Below are positions 24,331-32,570 of a stretch of 64,000 nucleotides of DNA, in pieces. How positions within the stretch are numbered: position 1 is the stretch's first letter; every line of letters begins with the position of its first letter. The stretch is taken from contig JBAZGS010000007.1 of assembly GCA_041652755.1 (NCBI GenBank), forward strand, positions 3,470 through 67,469, read 5' to 3'. Made by a program: the position numbers and the translations under genes. The notes below the pieces were generated by a model. The model had not been told where the DNA came from, made no database searches, and was given only the letters and a program-made list of their open reading frames with translations. Origin of the DNA: JAQTTT01 sp041652755 (lineage in GTDB: Archaea > Nanobdellota > Nanobdellia > Tiddalikarchaeales > Tiddalikarchaeaceae).

Positions 24331-24748
24331 GATAATTATTGATGCAAAGGATTGCATATTAGGAAGATTGGGTGTTGAAGTTTCGAAGCTTACTAGGTTA
24401 AACTATGAAGTTATTATTCTTAATTGTGAAAAAATAGTTATTAGCGGCTCAAAAAAAACTATTTTGAACCATTATCTCGAAAGGCTTCATAGGGGAAGCA
24501 CTGAATCAGGACCTAGGCAATCTAAAAGGCCAGATAGGTTTGTTAGAAGAGCAATTAGGGCAATGTTTGAGTATAAAGGTTTTTTGGGAAAAACTGCTTT
24601 TGGCAGGGTTAAGACTTTTATTGGAATACCTGAGGAATACAGTGATAAGATTAGCAAGGATTTTAAATGCAAAAAGAGTTCTGATTTGATACATAACAAG
24701 TACATTGTTGTTGGGGACTTGTGTAAGCAATTAGGAGGTAAATGGTAA
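24323..24748 (+). CDS. rpl13: 50S ribosomal protein L13
   Basis: A 141-residue uL13 protein, an early-assembling 23S rRNA binder. It starts IIIDAKDCILGRLGVEVSKL and contains the L13 signature around RAIRAMFEYKGFLGKTAFGRVKTF. The start is TTG 24323, which overlaps the L18e stop; the first ATG would lie far inside the domain. The 3' end of the gene carries AGGAGG (24733-24738), which is the ribosome site for rps9. Confidence 0.95.
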   Translation: MDKIIIDAKDCILGRLGVEVSKLTRLNYEVIILNCEKIVISGSKKTILNHYLERLHRGSTESGPRQSKRPDRFVRRAIRAMFEYKGFLGKTAFGRVKTFIGIPEEYSDKISKDFKCKKSSDLIHNKYIVVGDLCKQLGGKW

Positions 24749-25161
24749 TGGCAGCTAAAGCGTCAAAAAACATAATCACTTCGGGCAAAAGAAAAACCAG
24801 TATTGCAAGGGCAATAATTGTTAAAGGAAGTGGAATTGTAAGAATTAACCATATTAATTTGAATGTTTATGGTAATGAAATTGCTAGGTTGAAAATAATG
24901 GAACCTTTGATTCTTTCAGATGATTTAGCTAAGAGTATTAATGTTAAGGTTAGTGTTAAAGGCGGCGGATGGCAGAGCCAAGCTGAAGCTGCAAGGCTTG
25001 CAATTGCAAAAGCAATGGTTGAGTATTTTAAGAAGGATTCTTTAAAAAACAAGTTCTTAGATTATGATAGGAACTTATTAGTTGCTGATATTAGGAGAAC
25101 TGAGCCTCAGAAACCTTACAGGTCAGCTGCAAGAAGTAGTAGGCAAATGAGTAAGAGGTAA
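24748..25161 (+). CDS. rps9: 30S ribosomal protein S9
   Basis: A 137-residue uS9 protein with the core GKRKTSIARAIIVKG and the C-terminal tail RSSRQMSKR that reaches the P-site. GGGWQSQAEAARLAIAKAMV is present. Two starts are possible: 24742 and 24748. I chose 24748 because AGGAGG is nine bases before it, whereas only three bases separate it from 24742. The start overlaps the L13 stop as TAATG. Confidence 0.95.
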   Translation: MAAKASKNIITSGKRKTSIARAIIVKGSGIVRINHINLNVYGNEIARLKIMEPLILSDDLAKSINVKVSVKGGGWQSQAEAARLAIAKAMVEYFKKDSLKNKFLDYDRNLLVADIRRTEPQKPYRSAARSSRQMSKR

Positions 25162-25170
25162 AGTGATAAA

Positions 25171-25362
25171 ATGATTATTCCAATAAGATGTTTTAGTTGC
25201 GGAAAACCCATAGCACATTTATGGGAGAAATATAAGGAGCTCGAAAAGAAAGTGGGTTCAAAAAAAGCATTGGATGAATTAGGTCTTGAAAAGTATTGCT
25301 GTAGGGCATTATTTTTAGGGCATGTTGATCTGATTGATATAACAGGGAAGTACAAAAATTAG
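25171..25362 (+). CDS. rpoN: RNA polymerase subunit N (Rpo10)
   Basis: A 63-residue zinc-bundle subunit. It begins MIIPIRCFSCGKPIAHLW and has the second pair in YCCRALFLGHVDLID. These four cysteines (CX2C and CC) hold one zinc. Subunit N anchors RpoD and RpoL during polymerase assembly. The gene follows S9 closely, as in most archaea. Confidence 0.97.
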   Translation: MIIPIRCFSCGKPIAHLWEKYKELEKKVGSKKALDELGLEKYCCRALFLGHVDLIDITGKYKN

Positions 25363-25376
25363 AGGGTGTAAAAAAA

Positions 25377-25589
25377 ATGGTTACTAAAAAAGCTGGCTCA
25401 ACAGGAAGGTTCGGTTCAAGATACGGAACAAAGATCAGGAGAGCTGTTAAAAATATTGAAATTGATCAGCATAGAAAACAAATGTGTACTGTTTGCAAAA
25501 CTGGCGTTATGAAAAGAATAAGCAAGGGAATATTTGTTTGCAAAAAATGCAATGCTAAAATTGCTGGAAAAGCTTATACTTTAAATTGA
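25377..25589 (+). CDS. rpl37ae: 50S ribosomal protein L37Ae
   Basis: A 70-residue eL43 protein. It starts GSTGRFGSRYGTKIRRAVKNIE and has a zinc ribbon formed by CTVC and CKKC (about residues 37-58). It binds 23S rRNA in the large subunit. Ribosome site GGGTG precedes ATG 25377. The final bases GAGGT, at 25588-25592, serve the next gene. Confidence 0.95.
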   Translation: MVTKKAGSTGRFGSRYGTKIRRAVKNIEIDQHRKQMCTVCKTGVMKRISKGIFVCKKCNAKIAGKAYTLN

Positions 25590-25602
25590 GGTATGAAAAA
25601 AA

Positions 25603-25740
25603 ATGAGTTATAGCTGTTTAACATGTAAAAAAGAGATTGATAATGAAAGCGTAAAAAAAAGGATTAGGTGTCCTTTTTGCGGGTCAAAAATATTGGTAAA
25701 AAAACCAGTAAGCATTGACAGAAAATTGAAAGCATTATGA
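25603..25740 (+). CDS. rpoP: RNA polymerase subunit P (Rpo12)
   Basis: A 45-residue zinc-ribbon subunit, too short for usual length cut-offs. Cysteines lie in SCLTCKKEI and RIRCPFCGSKIL, the arrangement of archaeal RpoP/eukaryotic Rpb12. GAGGT sits 10 nt upstream of ATG 25603. Its TGA overlaps the pcc1 start as ATGA. In the same operon as RpoN, it completes the small-subunit pair that joins RpoD. Confidence 0.9.
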   Translation: MSYSCLTCKKEIDNESVKKRIRCPFCGSKILVKKPVSIDRKLKAL

Positions 25741-25976
25741 ATACTGCAAAGTTAAGAATTAAATCAATGGACTGTAAAAAAATATATGATTCATTAAGTC
25801 CTGAAATAAAGTTGAATGAATCAATCAGGTCAAGCATTAAAATGAAAGCTTTAAATGATGAATTATTGATTGATTTTGAAGCAAAAGATATTAATGCCTT
25901 AAAAACTGTGATAAACCATGTTTTAAGGCTAATAACTGCTTATGAAGAAGCTGCAAAAATAAGGGGTGAAAAATAA
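25737..25976 (+). CDS. pcc1: KEOPS complex subunit Pcc1
   Basis: A 79-residue Pcc1 protein, the dimerising KEOPS subunit that helps Kae1 make the t6A modification on tRNA. It has the beta-alpha-beta core with LSPEIKL, MKALNDELLIDFEAKDINALKTVINHVLRLI. It starts within the RpoP stop (ATGA). The end RGEK-stop is encoded by AGGGGTGAAAAATAA, which is also the ribosome site of the next gene. Confidence 0.85.
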   Translation: MNTAKLRIKSMDCKKIYDSLSPEIKLNESIRSSIKMKALNDELLIDFEAKDINALKTVINHVLRLITAYEEAAKIRGEK

Positions 25977-25978
25977 GT

Positions 25979-26326
25979 ATGGCAATAGATGTTCCGAAAG
26001 AGGCTGAGCAAGAAGTAATGAAGCTTCAGCAATACCAGCAGCAGTTTCAAATGCTTAGCATGCAAAAGCAGAATCTTCAGTCCCAATTAATAGAGATGGA
26101 GCATTCTTTGGATGAATTGAAAAAACTTGGAAAGCAAGAGACTTATGAGATTGTTGGAACTATTATGATAAAGAAGGATAAAGAGGAGCTGATTAATTCT
26201 TTGGCTGAAAAAAAGCAAAGCGTTGAATTAAGGGATAGTGTTATTTCAAAGCAGATTGACAAGATTTCTGCAAAAATGACTGAAACCCAGGCGAAAGTTA
26301 TGAAAATGGTCAGGGGTGAAAAATAA
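25979..26326 (+). CDS. pfdB: prefoldin beta subunit
   Basis: A 115-residue prefoldin beta subunit. Two long helices flank a short beta hairpin: the N-terminal helix has EVMKLQQYQQQFQMLSMQKQ, the turn has TYEIVGTIMIKKD and the C-terminal helix follows from KEELINSL. Prefoldin forms a jellyfish-like hexamer that holds unfolded proteins. The alpha subunit is not in this window. Spacing and ribosome site match the preceding and following genes. Confidence 0.93.
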   Translation: MAIDVPKEAEQEVMKLQQYQQQFQMLSMQKQNLQSQLIEMEHSLDELKKLGKQETYEIVGTIMIKKDKEELINSLAEKKQSVELRDSVISKQIDKISAKMTETQAKVMKMVRGEK

Positions 26327-26328
26327 TC

Positions 26329-26583
26329 ATGTCTTTAGAAAATATTGAATCAAGCATTGAATTACTGGTTGAGATTATTGAGGATTCCAGTGTTCCTAAA
26401 AATATTAAGCAGACTTGCGAGAAAGTGAAGTCTATATTGCTGAATGAGGGGGATGAAAAGGTGAAAATCGACAATGCCATCCAGAATCTGGATTTGCTTG
26501 CTGATAATGCATCAGTGCCGACGTATACTAGGATGCAGATATGGAATATTGTTTCACTTTTAGAGTCATCACAAAATATATAA
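26329..26583 (+). CDS. UPF0147-family protein
   Basis: An 84-residue helical protein of the archaeal UPF0147 family. ELLVEIIEDSSVPKNIKQ and the later ADNASVPTYTRMQIWNIVSLLE are typical. The function is unknown. It is commonly found in archaeal ribosomal/prefoldin neighbourhoods. It starts after the repeated AGGGGTGAAAAATAA site that ends the prefoldin gene. Confidence 0.88.
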   Translation: MSLENIESSIELLVEIIEDSSVPKNIKQTCEKVKSILLNEGDEKVKIDNAIQNLDLLADNASVPTYTRMQIWNIVSLLESSQNI

Positions 26584-26618
26584 ATAATGTATTACTTCAA
26601 GAATATTAAGTGATTTAA

Positions 26619-27017
26619 ATGGTGTTTGATAAAATAAAAAAATTCGCTGAAAAGCTTACTGGAACTACCAGAATATCTTACGATGAAGATTATAATGAAA
26701 AAAATGATGTTGAAGAGCTGGTTGAAGTAAAACCTTCTGCTGAAAAAGAAAAATTCAAGATTTACATTAAGTATTTGCAGATTGAAGAAGCAAATGACAC
26801 TAAAAAGATACTTGACTATATTAGGGAAGGAAATTATATAATCTTGGCAAATTATAAGAAATTAAAAGACAAGGATGCTGTTGAGCTGAAAAGGTCTATT
26901 GATAAGATTAAGAAGACCTGCGATGCTGCAAACAGCGACATTGTTGGCTTAGAGGAGAATTTTGTATTAATCTATCCGGGATTTGCAACAATTTCTAAAG
27001 AAGAAATAAGCAAATGA
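26619..27017 (+). CDS. sepF: SepF-like cell division protein
   Basis: A 132-residue SepF homologue. The N-terminus (MVFDKIKKFAEKLTG) is amphipathic, as in SepF membrane-targeting helices, and is followed by a flexible acidic stretch. The C-terminal SepF domain contains KYLQIEEANDTKKILDYIREGNYIILANY and ends in a conserved PGF. In archaea SepF anchors FtsZ to the membrane. It implies FtsZ-based division in this organism. FtsZ is not in the window. Confidence 0.87.
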   Translation: MVFDKIKKFAEKLTGTTRISYDEDYNEKNDVEELVEVKPSAEKEKFKIYIKYLQIEEANDTKKILDYIREGNYIILANYKKLKDKDAVELKRSIDKIKKTCDAANSDIVGLEENFVLIYPGFATISKEEISK

Positions 27018-27781
27018 GAATTGACAATTCAATTTACGGTTTTGAAGAGTGCGACATTTGCTTTTTAGGCATTAATAAAACTAGCTCTTTTACCCCTAAT
27101 CCTTTAAGCAAAAAAGGGCCTGACTTATTGAGATTCGCAATTAACAACAAGGATGACTTTGATTCATCAGACAATAAGTGCTGTTTTGATGAGCTTAAAA
27201 TTTCAGATTTAGGCAATCTGAAAAGCATTAATAAATTAATTCCTAAATTAAGTAAGCAGAAATTATTCATCTTTGGAGGGGAGCATTCAATCACTAAAGA
27301 GTGCTTTTTGAGCTTAAATAATAAATTCAAGGAATTATCACTTGTTGTCTTTGATGCTCACATGGATGTTAGGGAGAAAGGAGAAGATAATGCCTGTTTT
27401 TTAAGGAGCATAATTAATAAGATTGAAGCAAAGAATGTCTATCTTTTTGGCCAAAGAGTTTACTCTAAAGAAGAATATGATTACATTAAAAGTAAAAATA
27501 TTAAGATTAATGATTTAGCTAAGCTTAAAGGCAAGAAAATCTATATTAGCTTTGATATTGATGCAATTGATGATGCCTATGTTCCAACTTGCTCTACTCC
27601 TGAGCCTTTTGGTGAAAGCTTGAAGTATTACAATGACTTATTGGTTAATCTTATTACAGAGAATGATTTGGTTGCAATTGATTTCGTTGAATTCAGCGGC
27701 AAAACTTTTGATATTACTTATTCCAATATTGCCTCAGTCATAATTAACTTGTTAAAAAAGCTGAAATTAAAAAGCCAATAA
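27014..27781 (+). CDS. arginase/agmatinase-family hydrolase
   Basis: A 255-residue ureohydrolase. Metal-ligand motifs are GGEHS (about residues 91-95), DAHMDVRE and SFDIDAIDDAYVPTCSTPEP. The last differs from the usual DPAxxPGTGTPEPGG, with DD for DP and a shorter loop. It probably hydrolyses agmatine or a related guanidino compound. No ornithine or polyamine genes are next to it. The start overlaps the SepF stop by four bases (ATGA). Confidence 0.85.
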   Translation: MRIDNSIYGFEECDICFLGINKTSSFTPNPLSKKGPDLLRFAINNKDDFDSSDNKCCFDELKISDLGNLKSINKLIPKLSKQKLFIFGGEHSITKECFLSLNNKFKELSLVVFDAHMDVREKGEDNACFLRSIINKIEAKNVYLFGQRVYSKEEYDYIKSKNIKINDLAKLKGKKIYISFDIDAIDDAYVPTCSTPEPFGESLKYYNDLLVNLITENDLVAIDFVEFSGKTFDITYSNIASVIINLLKKLKLKSQ

Positions 27782-28517
27782 CTGAACTGATTGTAAGAAA
27801 AGGCATTGCAGGGTAAAACTTTTTTTTCTTTGTAATCAAAAGCAATGCCAATAATCCTATGCTTGAAGCAATTGCTGTGATTAATGAGCTGATTACTCCA
27901 TAGTCACGCAGTATTAATGAAACTATTAGCATTACGAATGCTATGTCTCCTCCCCCTATTATTGCTGATTCTTTGGCGTAGTTTATTTTTATTCCTGAAA
28001 AAATATTTTCTTTCATTTGGGTTTTTGCCAAAACTATCATATGCTTTGAAAGGTAAACTGCTAAGATATCATAAATGCTTATTATTCCTAAAAGGATTAT
28101 TGCTGAGAATAAATTAAGCACTGGCAGCAATACTATTGCTATTGAAGGATAAATGATAAGTTCTGAAATATTGTTATAATAAGGGTCATTGGTTGATTTT
28201 TTTATGATGATTATCAGTATTGACAGGATTAATGCCTGAACTGGCTCAATCATTGCAGATAAAGTGATGAATCCGCACAGTATTAACGCGAAAGTGTGCC
28301 AATATTTTATTAGTAATCTGAATTTGCTGAGTATTATGAAAATTATTGAGGCAAGTATTAAGAAAAATGGAAAAATGATTGCTTCCTGGCTTATTTGGTT
28401 TTGTGAATACTCAGTGCCTAGTTCAGGTGAAATGTTTGAAATAATTAATATTCCAAACAATTGATGCATTAAGAATGCTAGCACTAACAAGGCTGTGATT
28501 TTTTTGGTGTGCTTCAT
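27744..28517 (-). CDS. presenilin/SPP-family (A22) membrane protease
   Basis: A 257-residue intramembrane aspartyl protease with about nine helices. The catalytic YD (149-150) is in helix 6 and the GGGD (188-191, cf. GxGD) in helix 7. The PAL-like motif appears as PAMPFL (236-241). These are the three hallmarks of archaeal presenilin homologues (PSH). It is expected to cleave single-span membrane proteins. It starts within the overlapping end of the ATPase gene and converges on the arginase gene. Confidence 0.87.
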   Translation of the reverse strand: MKHTKKITALLVLAFLMHQLFGILIISNISPELGTEYSQNQISQEAIIFPFFLILASIIFIILSKFRLLIKYWHTFALILCGFITLSAMIEPVQALILSILIIIIKKSTNDPYYNNISELIIYPSIAIVLLPVLNLFSAIILLGIISIYDILAVYLSKHMIVLAKTQMKENIFSGIKINYAKESAIIGGGDIAFVMLIVSLILRDYGVISSLITAIASSIGLLALLLITKKKKFYPAMPFLTISSVIGFLISAFLTS

Positions 28518-29194
28518 TTTATCTTGTTTTCATAATCTTCATAAAGCGATGCTAAAAGCATTAGTATTATTCTCGGATTGCCTTTAGCATTCTTGTGAAT
28601 CTTTTCAACTTCATTCTCTGTGAAGGGTTTTATGGTTCCTTTCCCTGTTTTTTTGACTTCATCAAGCCTTGAGATTATTAGTTTCTTGGCTTCATCTAAG
28701 CTTACTGGAGGAACATTCAATACTTTGAAGTATTTTTTCAAATGAGCATCCATTTTTGCCATCTTTTTCAGCAAATCATCGCTTGTTGTTAATATTAGAG
28801 TAATCTTGGATTCGCACAGATTAGCCATTAATTTCACTATTTTTTCCTGCAAGCTGCTAGATAATGAAAGCAACAATTCAAACCTGTCAATCAATACAAT
28901 TATTTGCTTGCCTAATTTTTTCTCTGTTGGAATATTCCTCAAATCATTCAAAGTATTAAGGCTGAAATCTAGGTAAAATAGCTTCAGGCTTTTTTTAGCT
29001 GACAAGTCTTCCATTGCTTTCTTTACAAACAATGACTTGCCAATGCCGAAATCCCCATTAATCGTGATTATTGCATTTTCGTCCAAGCTTTCAAGCACTG
29101 TTTTTTTGATTTTTTCAAAAAAATCAAACCTGCCAATTAACTCATCGCTTTTATCCCTAGGGGTTATGAAAAGGAAAGGATTAACATTAATCAT
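28514..29194 (-). CDS. AAA-type ATPase
   Basis: A 226-residue P-loop ATPase. It has Walker A GDFGIGKS (about residues 47-54), Walker B IIVLIDRFE (about 98-106), sensor-1-like LILTTSDD, and a C-terminal helical part typical of the Cdc6/KAP-like or STAND-ATPase fold. It lacks a DNA-binding domain, so an Orc1/Cdc6 initiator is unlikely. Its ATGA overlap with the presenilin-like protease downstream suggests coupling. Confidence 0.75.
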   Translation of the reverse strand: MINVNPFLFITPRDKSDELIGRFDFFEKIKKTVLESLDENAIITINGDFGIGKSLFVKKAMEDLSAKKSLKLFYLDFSLNTLNDLRNIPTEKKLGKQIIVLIDRFELLLSLSSSLQEKIVKLMANLCESKITLILTTSDDLLKKMAKMDAHLKKYFKVLNVPPVSLDEAKKLIISRLDEVKKTGKGTIKPFTENEVEKIHKNAKGNPRIILMLLASLYEDYENKIK

Positions 29195-29287
29195 AGCTAT
29201 TAATTATTATTCGCTGTTTTATTAAGTTTTTCTTAGGATAAAAAAAATTAGATTAACTATTTAAATAAATATTTAATATAATAATTA

Positions 29288-32200
29288 ATGAAAACTATCA
29301 CCCCAGTAATCAGCGTTATTTTATTGGTTTTAATCACTATTGTTGCTAGCGTTTCAGCATTCTTCTTCATCAATTCCAATGTTTTGGGCTTAGAGTCAGG
29401 TGTTGATATTAATAATAATCCAATAACTGACAATTCAAGGCTTAATTTAGTGAGCATAACTGGAAGCAAGGCAATTGTCAGGAATGATGGCTCTAGCTCT
29501 GTTAATGAGGTTATTGTTTTCATTAATGGCGAATTGTTCAACTACACTCTTGACTCGCCAATTCAGCCAGGTGAATTAAGGGAGATTAATTTTAATGCCC
29601 AGCAGGCAGGAGAGGATTTGGAGATAAAATTAATCTATAATCGTGGAAAAACAGTGACTAAAACTAGCCCCGCTAATAAGAACACTGAAGATTCAGGATA
29701 TATAATAGATTATTCTCCAAGAGTAGATAGTACAAGCATAACTCAGAATGCTACTCATTTGAAAGGTTATTGCCAAGCATCAGTTTACAATGCTTCAATT
29801 GAATCAGAGTATTATTATGAGTGGCTATTGGATGATGAAAGTTATTTGAACGGAAGCATTTTAGGAAACCATGATAATGAGAACTACTTATTAAATATTG
29901 TAGAAATTAGTGATGGCTCATGGAACTTCAAATGCCTTGTAGGAAATGGCACTTATAATTCAAGCTGGAAAACAAGTAGTACAACAACAATAGGAGACTC
30001 TGGAAGTGATGAGCCGGATAATAATCTTATTTACTGCTTGTCCAATAATTCAAGAAACACTTGGTTTAGCGGAAGCATAACTGGAAGCAATGGCGCTTGC
30101 TGCGGAGATGATGGATTTTATGACCTTTTTTACAATTCAACATATTCATGCAATAATGGATATACAATTTTTGATGATGATAACCATTTCACATATGATT
30201 ATTTTGGCGATAAAAAAAGAGATTACAGCGGGAAAAATATTTGCGAATTAAAAGGATATGAATGGATGTCTCACACCTTGAATTTTGAAGACAAGATTGA
30301 TTATTCAGTAATAAATGATCCTCAAGGGATTACCATAAGTGATGTGAACAATGATGGATGGATGGATATAATTTCAACTAATTACCAAGGCAGTTCTGTG
30401 AGTGTTTTTTTGAATGATGGAGATGGAAATTTCAGCATTAATAATTATAATATCGGAAGTAATTATCATTTGGATGTTGCAACTGGAGATGTGAACAATG
30501 ATGGATGGATGGATATAGTATCAAATGATTGGCTTAATTCACAAGTGGATGTTTTATTAAACGATGGAGACGGAACTTTTGACAATGTTAGAAATGATTA
30601 CCTAATTGGTTCATATTCAACAGGATTAACTTTAGGGGATGTGAACAATGATGGATGGATGGATATAATTGGCACAGCTGCTTATTTAGATAAAATTGTT
30701 GTGAGGCTTAATGATGGAGACGGCACTTTTGACAATTTTAATGAGTCATATAGTGTTATTGATGACCCTAGAAGTGTTGCAGTAGGAGATGTAAACAATG
30801 ATGGATGGATAGATATTGTTTCTAACAATTATTTAAGCCATTCTGTTAGCTTGTTTTTGAATGATGGAGACGGCACTTTTGAAACTGCTCGCAGAGATTA
30901 TGATGTTGGATCAGATCAGGATAGTGTCACTTTTGGAGATTTCAATAATGATGATTTTTTAGACATTTTAGCTTCAGATTATCTTGGCAATTCAATGATT
31001 GTTTTACTAAATAACGGCAGCGGAGATTTTCAAGATAACATTTCTTCATATTCATTAGGCATTTCTCCAAGAGATGGTGTTGTTGGAGATTTCAATAATG
31101 ATGGTTGCCTGGATTTTGCAGGAATTCATTATAATTTAAGCATTCGTTTAGGGAATTGCGACGGCACTTTTAATTCATCAATTATTTTTGCTGCTGGCAA
31201 TGATGATTCTTTTAGTTTCAGCACTGCAGATTTCAATAATGATGGCAATTTAGATTTTGTTACTGCAAACAGAAATCTAGATTCAGTCTCTGTTATATTT
31301 AGCACTTTTTCCGGATTGAATGGCCCTTGCTGCGGAGATGACGGAGCAACAGATGATTTTTACAACTCAACAAATTACTGCTGCAACGGAGCATTTAATA
31401 CAGGAAGTTGCCATTGCGGAGATGGGATATGCCAAAGTTGGGAAACAGAAGGAAACTGTCCATCTGACTGTTCTTTACCTAGCTGGGGCACTCAGGTAAG
31501 ATTATCATCTAATGATGTTTATAACTCTGGTGCGCCAAGAATATCAGGCAATGGAAATAATGTTCATGTTTTCTGGTCAGATTTGAGGGATAATTATCCC
31601 TATCCTGAAATTTATTATATTAATAGCAGTGATAATGGTTTGACTTGGAATAGTGAAACATTAGTTTCATCTGATGATACTCATATGTCATTGTGGCCTG
31701 TTGTGGATGTATATAATAACAAAGTTCATGTGGTTTGGGAGGATTATGAATCTAGTGCTAAAGTATTTTATGTTAATAGTAGTGATAATGGTGCGAATTG
31801 GAATGAATTCTTTAAAGGATTACCTGTTACTTCTGTTCGTCCTCATATATCAGTAAGTGAAAATAATATTCATGTCGTATGGCAAAATGGAGGTTATAGT
31901 GGAACTGATATTTTTTATGCTAATAGCACTAATGGTGGAAGCACTTGGAGCACACCCATAATTATAACTTCAGCAGGTGATGAATATGTATCAACTTACC
32001 CCGTTATTGCTGTAAGCGGAAACTACATTCATGTGGTTTGGGAAGATGATGAATTTAATGATGGCGTTTTTTATAGAAGCAGCAATGATAATGGTGCTAG
32101 TTGGGGAATGATAACTAATTTAAGTTATGATGAGGGTTATACCTCAATAGATCCTGATATTGCAGTTAATGGAAGTAATGTTCATGTTGTTTGGGGAGAT

Positions 32201-32557
32201 ACTCGTGATGGTAATTCAGAGATTTATTACAGAAAAAGCACTGATGGTGGAAGCACTTGGAGTGTTATGACACGTTTAAGCACTGATGATGTTTATGATT
32301 CAGTAGATCCTGCAATATATGTTAACAATAATAATGTTCATGTTGTTTGGGAGGACAATAAGGATGGACAATCAGAAATATATTATATAGAAAGCACTGA
32401 TGGTGGAAGCACTTGGGGCACAGAAGAAGCAATAACCTCGGATGATGGATACGCGTCAGAACTTCCAGAAATATACAGTGATGGAAGTGTGGTTCATGTT
32501 GTTTGGCAGGACAATATTGATGGAGATTATGAAATTTATTATAATTCCAAAAGATAA
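29288..32557 (+). CDS. large surface protein: pilin-like anchor, FG-GAP repeats, Asp-box repeats
   Basis: A 1089-residue extracellular protein. Residues 1-24 (ITPVISVILLVLITIVASVSAFFF) match the archaeal type IV pilin N-terminal (Pilin_N) signature. An Ig-like region follows, then a cysteine-rich CCGDDG segment. Residues about 345-665 hold seven FG-GAP/VCBS calcium-loop repeats of the DVNNDGWMDI type. A second cysteine-rich segment (CCGDDG...CCNG...CHCGDGIC) follows. The C-terminal part from about 735 has six Asp-box (S.D.G.TW) repeats, a sialidase-like beta-propeller without recognisable catalytic residues. Likely function is adhesion or host/sugar binding. The first 335 bp after the start are almost identical to the gene at 33825. 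Confidence 0.87.
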   Translation: MKTITPVISVILLVLITIVASVSAFFFINSNVLGLESGVDINNNPITDNSRLNLVSITGSKAIVRNDGSSSVNEVIVFINGELFNYTLDSPIQPGELREINFNAQQAGEDLEIKLIYNRGKTVTKTSPANKNTEDSGYIIDYSPRVDSTSITQNATHLKGYCQASVYNASIESEYYYEWLLDDESYLNGSILGNHDNENYLLNIVEISDGSWNFKCLVGNGTYNSSWKTSSTTTIGDSGSDEPDNNLIYCLSNNSRNTWFSGSITGSNGACCGDDGFYDLFYNSTYSCNNGYTIFDDDNHFTYDYFGDKKRDYSGKNICELKGYEWMSHTLNFEDKIDYSVINDPQGITISDVNNDGWMDIISTNYQGSSVSVFLNDGDGNFSINNYNIGSNYHLDVATGDVNNDGWMDIVSNDWLNSQVDVLLNDGDGTFDNVRNDYLIGSYSTGLTLGDVNNDGWMDIIGTAAYLDKIVVRLNDGDGTFDNFNESYSVIDDPRSVAVGDVNNDGWIDIVSNNYLSHSVSLFLNDGDGTFETARRDYDVGSDQDSVTFGDFNNDDFLDILASDYLGNSMIVLLNNGSGDFQDNISSYSLGISPRDGVVGDFNNDGCLDFAGIHYNLSIRLGNCDGTFNSSIIFAAGNDDSFSFSTADFNNDGNLDFVTANRNLDSVSVIFSTFSGLNGPCCGDDGATDDFYNSTNYCCNGAFNTGSCHCGDGICQSWETEGNCPSDCSLPSWGTQVRLSSNDVYNSGAPRISGNGNNVHVFWSDLRDNYPYPEIYYINSSDNGLTWNSETLVSSDDTHMSLWPVVDVYNNKVHVVWEDYESSAKVFYVNSSDNGANWNEFFKGLPVTSVRPHISVSENNIHVVWQNGGYSGTDIFYANSTNGGSTWSTPIIITSAGDEYVSTYPVIAVSGNYIHVVWEDDEFNDGVFYRSSNDNGASWGMITNLSYDEGYTSIDPDIAVNGSNVHVVWGDTRDGNSEIYYRKSTDGGSTWSVMTRLSTDDVYDSVDPAIYVNNNNVHVVWEDNKDGQSEIYYIESTDGGSTWGTEEAITSDDGYASELPEIYSDGSVVHVVWQDNIDGDYEIYYNSKR

Positions 32558-32570
32558 ATGTTTGAAGAGT

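Noticed and set aside
28514..29194. Orc1/Cdc6 replication initiator
   Set aside because: Walker motifs fit, but no winged-helix domain is present and the protein is too short.
29257..29541. Near-identical minus-strand frames at 29257 and 33815
   Set aside because: Both are antisense shadows of the conserved anchor region of the surface-protein genes. Their likeness follows from the DNA duplication.
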